The notes under the pieces: generated by a model
Seen by the model: only the letters and a program-made list of their open reading frames with translations
What the model was told of the DNA's origin: nothing
Database searches by the model: none
Program-made: the position numbers and the translations under genes
Shown here: positions 26,299 through 34,440 of the stretch, piece after piece
How positions within the stretch are numbered: the stretch's first letter is position 1
Layout of the letters: the number at the start of each line of letters is the position of its first letter
Assembly: GCA_027486585.1 (NCBI GenBank)
Contig: JAIXOU010000139.1
Location: 29,682-93,681 of the forward strand
Direction of reading: 5' to 3'
Length of the DNA: 64,000 nt
Source: Verrucomicrobiaceae bacterium
GTDB taxonomy: Bacteria; Verrucomicrobiota; Verrucomicrobiia; Verrucomicrobiales; Verrucomicrobiaceae

Positions 26299-27407
26299 TC
26301 AACTTCATTTCGAACTTGCCTCTAGATCTGCGTTCAGGCGGGTTTTCGGCAATGAATGTGGCAGCTCTTGAAGCTGTGCGGAAGTGTGGTGAGGTTCACT
26401 ATGTCGGGCCAATCAATCCTGGAGTTAGCACTTACCGAAAGGTGATGTCGAAAGCTCTGCGCACCTTTGGTAGACCGGGTAAGTTTTTCTTCTTTTCTCA
26501 GGAACGTCTATTGCGTATTCAGCATGAGGTTCACACAAAGTGCTTACCTTCAGCGGCGTTAGATTTTTATCATGGTTTCACTCCCTGGATTCTTACTGAG
26601 GCACAGCGCCCCTACATCACGTGGAGTGATTGCACTTTTCATGATTACCTGCGGATTTATCACAATCCCGCAGACTTCAGGACCGATGACATACGCAGGA
26701 TTGAGGAAGCTGAAGCACAATGGCTAGCCAAAGCGGAGCGGGTACTTTTCACCAGTCATTGGGGGGCTGCTAGCGCTTGCCAGACTTATGGTCTCTCGGC
26801 ATCGAAGATTGGCGTCGTGGGCCTATTTGGAGAGGTCGATCCCCCAGATGCGGATGCTTATCAAGGTGGCCAATCGTTCCTGTTTGTCTCGACCAATTTT
26901 GAAGCCAAAGGTGGGCCTATTGTCTTGGAAGCCTTTCGCCAACTTCGAATGACACACCCTGATGCAACATTGACGATCATCGGAGATGGTCCTTTGAATT
27001 GCCACGAGTTGGGTGTGACCCTGACTGGATTTCTCAGAAAAGAAGTGCCGTTACAAGCTGCAAGATTCCGCCAATTATTCGCTCAAGCACGGGCTGTGGT
27101 GCATCCCACTCGTAGTGACATTCTTCCTCTGATGCTTGTCGAGGCTGGTTACTTTGGTATGCCTGTCATTTCGTCTCGTCGGTTTGCGATCCCTGAACTT
27201 GTGAGTGACGCGGTGAACGGTCTGTTGGTCGATGACCCAAGTAATGTTGCTGAAATCAGAAATGCCATGGCGAACCTTTTGAATGATATGGCCTATGAGC
27301 CGATGAGAAAGGCGGCCTGGATGAAAGCGCGTGGCGATTATTCAAGGCAGCGGTTTGAATCTCGTTTGGCGGAGGCAATCAAATCAGTCATCACGAGTCT
27401 CTCATGA
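26295..27407 (+). CDS. Glycosyltransferase family 4
   Basis: 370 aa. The N-terminus INFISNLPLDLRSGGFSAMN places a glycine-rich loop where GT4 enzymes bind. It is followed by FTPWILTEAQRPYITWSD, SFLFVSTNFEAKGG, LTIIGDGPL and RSDILPLMLVEAGYFGMPVISS; the first glutamate of the usual E-x7-E pair is replaced by D in this block. Both ends overlap neighbouring genes by 4 nt. Confidence 0.87.
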   Translation: MINFISNLPLDLRSGGFSAMNVAALEAVRKCGEVHYVGPINPGVSTYRKVMSKALRTFGRPGKFFFFSQERLLRIQHEVHTKCLPSAALDFYHGFTPWILTEAQRPYITWSDCTFHDYLRIYHNPADFRTDDIRRIEEAEAQWLAKAERVLFTSHWGAASACQTYGLSASKIGVVGLFGEVDPPDADAYQGGQSFLFVSTNFEAKGGPIVLEAFRQLRMTHPDATLTIIGDGPLNCHELGVTLTGFLRKEVPLQAARFRQLFAQARAVVHPTRSDILPLMLVEAGYFGMPVISSRRFAIPELVSDAVNGLLVDDPSNVAEIRNAMANLLNDMAYEPMRKAAWMKARGDYSRQRFESRLAEAIKSVITSLS

Positions 27408-28486
27408 AAATTCTTTACCTTGGCGATATCTCTCCCGGTCAGACTTCAGGCATGCGTCTGCGCGCTTTGACTCGGCTTGGTTATGAGGCAACGGGTGTGA
27501 ATACCGTTGCACCTTGGCGTAAGGCTGGATGGCTGAAAAGGCAAGTGCAACGGCGTCTCAGCCGAGGATCAGTAGTCGATGAAATCAATGAAGCCGTTTT
27601 GGCCGCCGCGCGTGAATTCCGGCCTGATATCGTCTGGGCAGATAAGCAGGAATTCCTGCGTGCAGAAACTTTGGAAGCCATCAAGAAGCTCGGTGCTCGA
27701 AGCCTTCATTTCACTCCAGATCCGTACTTCTTTTTAGATTGGAAACAGACAAGGCTCATGAATGAAGCCATGAGTTGTTTCGATGCGCTTGTATACTGCA
27801 AAGTCTATGAGAGCGCCAATTACGAGAGTCTCGGGAAACCTGTTTTCTACATGCCTCTTGGGTATTGTGATGAAATGCATCGTCTCATGCCTTCGAGTGA
27901 TCCGCAGTGGAACTGTTCTGTTGGCTTTTTGGGAGGCTGGGAGCCAAGAAGGGAGACTCTGCTAAGTGCGGTGGCTGCTTCCGGTGTCGAACTCAAAGTG
28001 CGTGGGGGCTACTGGGACTTTTTGAGTGATGGTAAATGGACGCTTCGACGTCACATCATCTTGAATCAATTAGCAGGGAAAGATCATTTTAAATTCCGGC
28101 GCAATGCGGTTGTGTCCGATGCTTACTTAGGCGGGGAAGTTTATGGAGATGATTATGCACGAGCCTTATCTGGCGCTAGAATTGGTTTGGGTTTTCTGCG
28201 CAAAGTCTGCCCTGACCAGCACACCACACGCACCTTTGAAATCCCAGCTTGTGGCAGCATGCTGCTTTCAGATCGGACGCAGGAGTGCCAAGAGTTTTTT
28301 GCCGAAGGACGCGAAGCTGAGTACTTCGACAGCTCTGAGGAATTGGTCGATAAAGTGAAGTTTTACACGACCCATGAAGAGGCCCGGGCGCACATCGCCG
28401 CCGCTGGCAGGCAGCGTTGCATTGATGGCCGTTATTCTTACCTGGAGCGTATGCACGATGCCATGACATGGGTTAAGTCCTGGTGA
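27404..28486 (+). CDS. CgeB-like glycosyltransferase
   Basis: 360 aa. The N-terminal half (ILYLGDISPGQTSGMRLRAL, DIVWADKQEFL, FTPDPYFFLDW) and the C-terminal block (ARIGLGFLRK, TTRTFEIPACGSMLLSDRT) match the CgeB/DUF3880 group of GT-B transferases, whose C-terminal domain reads 'R-x-FE-x-PACG'. Such enzymes are found in spore-coat and surface glycan pathways. It is coupled by ATGA to the preceding GT4. Confidence 0.87.
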   Translation: MKILYLGDISPGQTSGMRLRALTRLGYEATGVNTVAPWRKAGWLKRQVQRRLSRGSVVDEINEAVLAAAREFRPDIVWADKQEFLRAETLEAIKKLGARSLHFTPDPYFFLDWKQTRLMNEAMSCFDALVYCKVYESANYESLGKPVFYMPLGYCDEMHRLMPSSDPQWNCSVGFLGGWEPRRETLLSAVAASGVELKVRGGYWDFLSDGKWTLRRHIILNQLAGKDHFKFRRNAVVSDAYLGGEVYGDDYARALSGARIGLGFLRKVCPDQHTTRTFEIPACGSMLLSDRTQECQEFFAEGREAEYFDSSEELVDKVKFYTTHEEARAHIAAAGRQRCIDGRYSYLERMHDAMTWVKSW

Positions 28487-28531
28487 ACAGCGACGTTGTC
28501 TTTTTAACCTTAAAAACTCTTGTTCAATCTC

Positions 28532-29389
28532 ATGTTAACCGAATCGTTACTCAAGTTGTACGCCCGCTTTTTTCCTCTCAATAAAGGCAAGTATCGGATG
28601 GTGGAGAGTCTTTGGAAAAAAACGGTTGGTTCAGAGAATAGAAATCGGAAGACACGCTTAAAAGCTGGCGGATTCACCATGGACTGCGATTTGAATTTGG
28701 TTCTGCAACGTCAGTTTTATTTCTTTGGTACTTACTTCTTGGAACAAGAAAATTTAGCCTGCTGGGCAGAGTACTCCAAGAGGTCCAAAGTCATCTTTGA
28801 TGTAGGCGCAAACTTGGGCATCTATAGCCTAACATCGGCAGCGACCCACCCGGACGTTCAGCTTTTCGCGTTCGAACCCACGGCTGCGATTGCGGCACAT
28901 TTACGCCGCACCTTGGAGGATAATCATTTAAACATGATCACAGTCGTCGAAAAGGCCGTAGCTAGAACCTCTGGAACGGCTGTGCTAAATCTCTGGGGAA
29001 GTAAGGCTGAGGGCAATGAAGGGATGAACTTTGTGACGCAAGAAGCTGTTGCCACGGATTCAGTCACTATTGAAACGGTGTCTTTGGATGATTTTTGTAT
29101 GTTACAAGGAATCGAACAAATAGACTTGCTGAAGATTGACATTCAAGGCAATGAGCCGGAGGCATTACGTGGGGCCGAACGTCTGTTATCGGAGGGAAGA
29201 ATCCGCTGTATTTTCACCGAATTAAATTGGGAGACTGATCCTGAGAAATCAGCTCCAGCTTGGGAGGTTGTCGAGCTTTTGGAGAAAAAGGGCTTCCTCT
29301 TTGCTAGTCCGACTAAAAATGCGGTTCCGAAGCCTTCTGGTGAGTGGCTGCGAGGGCTTTCTGATGTCGTGGCGATCTTGCCGCATTAA
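28532..29389 (+). CDS. FkbM family SAM methyltransferase
   Basis: 285 aa from ATG 28532 (TTG 28520 also in frame). VIFDVGANLGIYSLTSA (about 87-103), FAFEPTAAIAAHLRRTL, then LLKIDIQGNEPEALRG, where the usual DxEGxE reads DIQGNE. The C-terminal part is longer than in the paralogs at 15709 and 20444. It probably methylates a sugar hydroxyl. Confidence 0.85.
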   Translation: MLTESLLKLYARFFPLNKGKYRMVESLWKKTVGSENRNRKTRLKAGGFTMDCDLNLVLQRQFYFFGTYFLEQENLACWAEYSKRSKVIFDVGANLGIYSLTSAATHPDVQLFAFEPTAAIAAHLRRTLEDNHLNMITVVEKAVARTSGTAVLNLWGSKAEGNEGMNFVTQEAVATDSVTIETVSLDDFCMLQGIEQIDLLKIDIQGNEPEALRGAERLLSEGRIRCIFTELNWETDPEKSAPAWEVVELLEKKGFLFASPTKNAVPKPSGEWLRGLSDVVAILPH

Positions 29390-29417
29390 TTGGGTGGTGT
29401 TCACTTGCTGTGTAGGC

Positions 29418-29435
29418 GCATTCGCCAGAATGCGG
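29418..29435. repeat. REP-like palindromic hairpin
   Basis: CGCATTC-GCCA-GAATGCG: a perfect 7-bp stem with a 4-nt loop in the 103-nt spacer between the FkbM gene and the next GT2 gene. The flank reads TGTAGG on the left and GAAGT on the right. There is no T tract, so it looks like a dispersed REP-type element instead of a terminator. No second copy was seen in the window. Confidence 0.55.
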
Positions 29436-29492
29436 AAGTTTTGAAATGATCTTTGGAGTGTTTGATAAAACCTAATGACATAAGGTGATTGA

Positions 29493-30392
29493 ATGGCCGT
29501 TGTACCTATAACCGTTGGCATTCCCTGTTTCCAAGGTGGTGAACGTCTTTTGCGAACTATCGAGTTGATTTGCCAATGCGAACCTCTGCCAGCAGAAATT
29601 TTAATTCATTGTGATGGTGGTTGGCGGCCTGATGAGGTGCAGTTTGATTCTTCGAGAGTGCCCGTTAGGCTCCTATTTTCCGAGAAATCGCTCGGCCCTG
29701 GTGGCGGACGTGATGCCTGTATCCGTGCTGCTTCTCATGACTTGGTGGCTAGCTTTGATGATGATTCTTGGCCTTTGGATACAGAATATTTTGCTCAGGC
29801 AAAGATGATCATGGATGCCATGCCGCAGGCGGCGATACTTTCTCCTGAAGTGTATTTAAAGGAAAAGCCAATCATGCCGCAGCTTAACGAACTCAGCACA
29901 ACCAAGTATTATCAAGGCAGTGCTTCGATTCATCGCCGCAGTCATTACTTAGCAGTCAGAGGTTTTGTGCCCGTGCCTTTAGCTTATGGGGTGGAGGAGA
30001 CGGATCTTTCTCTTCAGACTCATGCGGCAGGTTTCCAAATTCTGGAATCGCCCTGGTTACGCGCTTGGCATGACAGGCCCTTGGCTGACAATGCTCATCA
30101 AACCATTCCTTGGATCAAGAATGAGGTCTTGCTGGCCTACTTGAGGTATCCGCTCATTGCCCAGCCCTGGGGCTGGTGGCGAGCTTGGCGGCACTGGTGG
30201 CGTAATCGCAGTGTTCTGAAAATCAGTGCGATGCCGCTTTTCATCAAAGAGATATTTGCGCATTGTCAGCACTACCAAACTTATAAGTTCACCTACTCAC
30301 TGACTCAAATTCTGAGCCATCTTAGGCTGCACTCAGAGAGATTTTTGATTGAATTCAATGGTAGCCAAATTCATATCCGAAGCTTGTCATGA
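29493..30392 (+). CDS. Glycosyltransferase family 2
   Basis: 299 aa. ITVGIPCFQGGERLLRTI, then the acidic FDDDSWPL (88-92 FDDDS) and SLGPGGGRDACIR make a GT-A fold. The acceptor side has GSASIHRRSHYLAV and GVEETDLSLQ. The C-terminal region is basic and tryptophan-rich. Its two predicted neighbours are an FkbM methyltransferase and a GT4 enzyme. Confidence 0.88.
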   Translation: MAVVPITVGIPCFQGGERLLRTIELICQCEPLPAEILIHCDGGWRPDEVQFDSSRVPVRLLFSEKSLGPGGGRDACIRAASHDLVASFDDDSWPLDTEYFAQAKMIMDAMPQAAILSPEVYLKEKPIMPQLNELSTTKYYQGSASIHRRSHYLAVRGFVPVPLAYGVEETDLSLQTHAAGFQILESPWLRAWHDRPLADNAHQTIPWIKNEVLLAYLRYPLIAQPWGWWRAWRHWWRNRSVLKISAMPLFIKEIFAHCQHYQTYKFTYSLTQILSHLRLHSERFLIEFNGSQIHIRSLS

Positions 30393-30489
30393 TTGTTGAT
30401 TGGAGATTTGAAATAGGTTGCTAGCCGAAACGCCTGCATCACCTTCAGTGTCCGAGAAAAAATAGAATCGCCGCCCCCCAGCGTTTTCA

Positions 30490-31668
30490 ATGTTACTCAT
30501 CTTCGAAGCCCACCCGGTGCCCTATCACGCGCCTGTTTTTCGTGCCCTCCAGCAGGACTTCGACGTGCCTGTTCATGTGATTTATGGGTCGGACTTCAGC
30601 CTCACGGGTTACCTCGACAAAGGCTTTGCAACACGGTTAAGTTGGGATCAGTCGCTTTTGGAAGGTTATTCCAGTCAGTTTCTCAGTCGGGTCTCGGAAG
30701 GCGGTGCCAAAAACTATGACGAAGTTCGTCCTTGGGGAATGACACCCGCTGCAGATGCGCACCCAGTCTCGGCGGTGCTTTCGATCGGTTATTACGCCCG
30801 TTATGATTTGAGCGGGATTGGCTATGCGATTAGGCGTGGTTTACCTCTTCTATTTCGTGGAGAAACAAATGATGAAACCCATGCTCGTGGGCCTATTTAT
30901 AACCTGATGCGTACGCTATATCTTCGGCGTCTTTATGCTCGGTGTTCTGGCATGTTGTACATCGGTCAGCGTTCGAAAGAGCATTTTCAGCGTTATGGTG
31001 CGCCCGCTGAAAAGCTCTTTTTTTCACCTTACTGCATTGATGAAAATCACTTTGAAGCATCACCACTAGCAGCGGCCCAGAACAGGAAAGAAGTTCGGAA
31101 GTCATTAGGAGTCTCCGAGGATACTAAAGTCATTCTTTTCTCTGGTAAATTATCGAAGAAAAAAGGGGTGGATCTGCTGGCCGCGGCAATACGCTCATTG
31201 CCTGAAGAGACCAAGAAGCAGCTGCATCTGCTTCTTGTTGGAGATGGTCCTTTGCGTGAACAGCTCGAATCGCAATGCTCTAGCAGCCCAGCTATCTCAG
31301 CGAGTTTTGTTGGTTTCCAAAATCAGGACACGCTGGCTTCTTATTATCAGGCGGCCGATCTCCTTGTGCTTCCAAGTCGGGAACGTGAAACTTGGGGGGT
31401 CGTCATCAATGAGGCTTTGCTCAATGGGCTGCCTTGCATCGTTTCGGATCGCGTGGGTTGTCATCTTGATCTGGTTAAACCTGGAGTGACTGGCGAAGTG
31501 TGCCCCGCCAATAATGTTGCAGGTCTGTCACTAGCCATTCAAAGTCTTCTTGTACGTTTGCCCAGTGCATCGATTAGCGCTGAGTGCCGAGAACAAGCAG
31601 GGCGATACTCCGTTTCCGCAGCCGCCGAGGGCATCGCCAAAGCCTGGCGTTCTCTTCCTAATCATTAG
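30490..31668 (+). CDS. Glycosyltransferase family 4
   Basis: 392 aa. ILFEAHPVPYHAPVFRAL at the N-terminus, LLFRGETNDE, VILFSGKLSKKKGVDLL, LLLVGDGPLREQL, and PSRERETWGVVINEALLNGLPCIVSD with the paired glutamates. A 97-nt spacer without an obvious site precedes it. It is followed by an octamer tract leading to the putative polymerase. Confidence 0.9.
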   Translation: MLLIFEAHPVPYHAPVFRALQQDFDVPVHVIYGSDFSLTGYLDKGFATRLSWDQSLLEGYSSQFLSRVSEGGAKNYDEVRPWGMTPAADAHPVSAVLSIGYYARYDLSGIGYAIRRGLPLLFRGETNDETHARGPIYNLMRTLYLRRLYARCSGMLYIGQRSKEHFQRYGAPAEKLFFSPYCIDENHFEASPLAAAQNRKEVRKSLGVSEDTKVILFSGKLSKKKGVDLLAAAIRSLPEETKKQLHLLLVGDGPLREQLESQCSSSPAISASFVGFQNQDTLASYYQAADLLVLPSRERETWGVVINEALLNGLPCIVSDRVGCHLDLVKPGVTGEVCPANNVAGLSLAIQSLLVRLPSASISAECREQAGRYSVSAAAEGIAKAWRSLPNH

Positions 31669-31702
31669 CTCCTCGGCTTTCAACTTTTTCACTCTTTCCG
31701 AG

Positions 31703-31750
31703 TTTCAGCCATTCAGCCATTCAGTCTTTCAGTCTTTCAGTCTTTCAGTT
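31703..31750 (+). repeat. Octamer tract TTTCAGYC
   Basis: Repeated CAGCCATT/CAGTCTTT units (8-bp period) fill the spacer before the gene at 31770. Only the TTTCAG orientation is present. The tract is followed by a pyrimidine run (TCCTCTCCCCCCCT) directly before the ATG. Confidence 0.88.
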
Positions 31751-31769
31751 TTTTCTCCTCTCCCCCCCT

Positions 31770-33227
31770 ATGATTCCGCTCGATTTTTTAGCCACACCGA
31801 GTCATGAAAATGTTCGTGCCTTATGCTGGATCTGGTTGGCGATCTTTGTTTTGCTTCTTTGGCAGCAGTGGCGTTCCAAGCGTGCCTTTGGTCTGCCCAT
31901 TGTTTATGCTTTTGGACTAAGCATGATCCATCTCATTGGAGCTTGCGCTTATGGGTTTGATTATTACTCGCCGAATTCTGAATATTTGCAGCAGGGTGGC
32001 TTTTCGATCAAAGTGACTCATGCAGGCATGTGGATGTCCACATTGGGATTTGGTGCTTATGTTTTAGGGGTGATGATTTGCCCTCTATTTTTCACCAAGG
32101 ACCCCGTCGTTCCTCAAACCGGCCAACTAGACCCACAGGTGACAACGAAGCTTCCAGGCACGTTGTTCATCCTTTCACTGGCCTTTTTCTTTGTCATTGC
32201 CCCAATCACAAAACGGATTCCCAGTGTCAGTGCTCTGGGGGCTGGTGGCATTCATTTCAGTGTCATTGCCGTATTTCTATTTTGTCATCTAGCCTATCAA
32301 CGGCGGGATTTTCTGAACTTTAAAAAGTGGATGTTGGGCACCGCTGGTTTCCCTCTCCTCACGGTGGTGACCATGGGATTCATGAGTTACGGGATTGCGG
32401 CAGCCGTCGCGATTTGGATGTTGGTTTTTCGCTTTTTTCGTCCTCGCTGGGTGTCAGTTGGAGTCTTGGTTGTAGTGCTCTATTGTGGCATGACAGCTTT
32501 CGTGAACTGGATGGCCTATCGTGATTATATTCGAAAATCCTATGTGAGTGATCGTTTTTCGAAGGTGATGAAGATGGTGGAAAACTTTGAGGTGTTTGAT
32601 CCTTACAAACAAACCCATTTAGAAGCGCTCGATTCTCGGCTCAATCAAAGCGACTTCGTCGGGAAGGCGATGTTTTGGACTGGGGTGCGTCGGCCCTTTG
32701 CCGAGGGTGCAACCATTTGGGTAGGTCTTACGGCATGGATCCCGCGCATTCTTTGGCCGGGAAAACCCGTTTTGGGCGGCAGTGGTAATATGGTGACGAA
32801 CTACACGGGGCAAGAGTTGAGTGAAACAACGAGTTTTGGCGTGGGCCAGGTGCTGGAATTTTATGTCAATTTTGGCACGACGAGTGTGGTGTTTGGCTTC
32901 ATCATTTTTGGCGTAGGATTGGCGTTCATCGATCAGCGCGCTGCTTCTTACTTAGCTCGTGGGGATTATTGGAATCTAACAAGATGGATGCTTCCTGCTT
33001 TAGGTTTGATTCAACCCGGTGGCTCACTGGGTGAGGTGGTTTCTGCCCTAGCTGCTAACGGTGTTTTAGTGTGGCTTATGCATCAGTTTATTTTTGGGAA
33101 ATATTACAAGCTGGGGAGTTGGAGTCAGCCTACAAACATGAGCAGCAATAGATTGCGTGGCTCTAAGTACCCGAGATCCATAGGCCCGGTAACGCGAAGT
33201 CAGAACACTAGGCCGCCAAGTATTTAA
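31770..33227 (+). CDS. Wzy-like oligosaccharide polymerase candidate
   Basis: 485 aa with about ten to twelve membrane segments. Short N-terminal segments flank a large extracytoplasmic part. The loop RRPFAEGATIWVGLTAWIPR with LWPGKPVLGGSG, then SFGVGQVLEFYVNFG and a final hydrophobic block, resembles O-antigen polymerase/Wzy-type proteins found in polysaccharide loci, which are poorly conserved in sequence. If right, it links repeat units in the periplasm. The last 35 residues are hydrophilic and basic. A membrane glycan-handling role is well supported; polymerase identity is inferred. Confidence 0.68.
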   Translation: MIPLDFLATPSHENVRALCWIWLAIFVLLLWQQWRSKRAFGLPIVYAFGLSMIHLIGACAYGFDYYSPNSEYLQQGGFSIKVTHAGMWMSTLGFGAYVLGVMICPLFFTKDPVVPQTGQLDPQVTTKLPGTLFILSLAFFFVIAPITKRIPSVSALGAGGIHFSVIAVFLFCHLAYQRRDFLNFKKWMLGTAGFPLLTVVTMGFMSYGIAAAVAIWMLVFRFFRPRWVSVGVLVVVLYCGMTAFVNWMAYRDYIRKSYVSDRFSKVMKMVENFEVFDPYKQTHLEALDSRLNQSDFVGKAMFWTGVRRPFAEGATIWVGLTAWIPRILWPGKPVLGGSGNMVTNYTGQELSETTSFGVGQVLEFYVNFGTTSVVFGFIIFGVGLAFIDQRAASYLARGDYWNLTRWMLPALGLIQPGGSLGEVVSALAANGVLVWLMHQFIFGKYYKLGSWSQPTNMSSNRLRGSKYPRSIGPVTRSQNTRPPSI

Positions 33228-33381
33228 TAGATGACGATTTGCCGATCTAGTCTCCCATGATTTTTGACCCTTAACTTTTTTTGTTATTTCTGATTCATCT
33301 ATCATTGTCGGCACTCCATCACCTGTCATCCATCTTTGGTGCTCAGGGCTAGACGAAGGCGGAGGTATCCAGCACTACACG

Positions 33382-34440
33382 ATGTTTTGTTTGGAGGCTT
33401 TGTTGGAGTTGTATCCGAATCATCGAATCCGTGTTTTTGCCAAGAATGATCGGGTGCCGTTGCCTGCTTTATCGCCAAGGGTGCGGCATCATGTTTTTGG
33501 TCGGTGGTCATCTCGGTTGAGGACTTTGATTTATGCGGCGAGCGGTCTAGCTTGTGCCCTTTGGGAACGGCCTGCTTTTATTCTGACAACGCATCCACAT
33601 TTCATGAAGGCCTTGCGCCTGTTGGGGCGGCGCACTCCGACTTTGGTTTCCGCGCATGGGATCGAAGTTTGGGGGCATTTAGAGGGATCGCTGGGAACTG
33701 CGTTAAGGCAGGCGACAGGCCTGCTGCCGGTGTCTCAATTCACCTCTGAAGTTCTACAGAAAGAGGGGGGAATACCGGCGTCTCGGATTCGGGTGGTTCC
33801 GAATACCTTTCGGGAAGATCTGTTTACGCCGGGGCCGAAATCTGTCGATCTGTTAAAGCGTTACGGTTTGAAACCTGATCAACCAGTGTTGCTGACCGTT
33901 GCTCGTTTAGCTGCTAGCGAGCGCTATAAGGGACAGGATCAGATTCTTCAAGCCCTACCGAGATTGCTCCAGGAACTGCCTGATCTGCGTTATCTGATTG
34001 GTGGTCGCGGCGATGATGAGGCTAGGCTGAGACAGATGGCGATTGATCTGGGTGTCGCTCACGCGGTGATCTTTACGGGCTTTATTCCAGAGGCCGAATT
34101 GGCAGATCATTATCGCTTGGCTGACCTTTATGTGATGCCGAGTACGGGCGAAGGGTTTGGCATTGTGTACCTTGAATCACTTGCCTGCGGACGGCCGTGC
34201 TTGGCTGGAAATTTAGATGCTTCCTCAGAGGCTCTAGATGGAGGACGTTTGGGATTTGTGATTGATCCCAAAGATCCTCAGGCCATTGGAAATGCTATTT
34301 TGCGGTTTTATCGCCGTGAGCACAATCAACCTTGGTTGCATGAGCCTGAGGCGCTGCATGAACAAGCGGTGAAGCTGTTTGGAAAAGCAGCCTTTGAAAA
34401 ATCTTTGGCATGCGCTTTGAAGGAACTGGTCAATGTGTAG
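33382..34440 (+). CDS. Glycosyltransferase family 4 (start uncertain)
   Basis: 352 aa from ATG 33382, but the conserved GT4 N-terminus appears to lie upstream. From 33301 the same frame reads IIVGTPSPVIHLWCSG and then LDEGGGIQHYT into this ATG, and no ATG, GTG or TTG is available there. An ATT or ATC start, or a mutated start, is likely. Other motifs: LTTHPHFMKALRLLG, VARLAASERYKGQDQIL, YLIGGRGDD and STGEGFGIVYLESLACGRPCLAG with the paired glutamates. The 3' end overlaps asnB by 8 nt. Confidence 0.87.
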   Translation: MFCLEALLELYPNHRIRVFAKNDRVPLPALSPRVRHHVFGRWSSRLRTLIYAASGLACALWERPAFILTTHPHFMKALRLLGRRTPTLVSAHGIEVWGHLEGSLGTALRQATGLLPVSQFTSEVLQKEGGIPASRIRVVPNTFREDLFTPGPKSVDLLKRYGLKPDQPVLLTVARLAASERYKGQDQILQALPRLLQELPDLRYLIGGRGDDEARLRQMAIDLGVAHAVIFTGFIPEAELADHYRLADLYVMPSTGEGFGIVYLESLACGRPCLAGNLDASSEALDGGRLGFVIDPKDPQAIGNAILRFYRREHNQPWLHEPEALHEQAVKLFGKAAFEKSLACALKELVNV

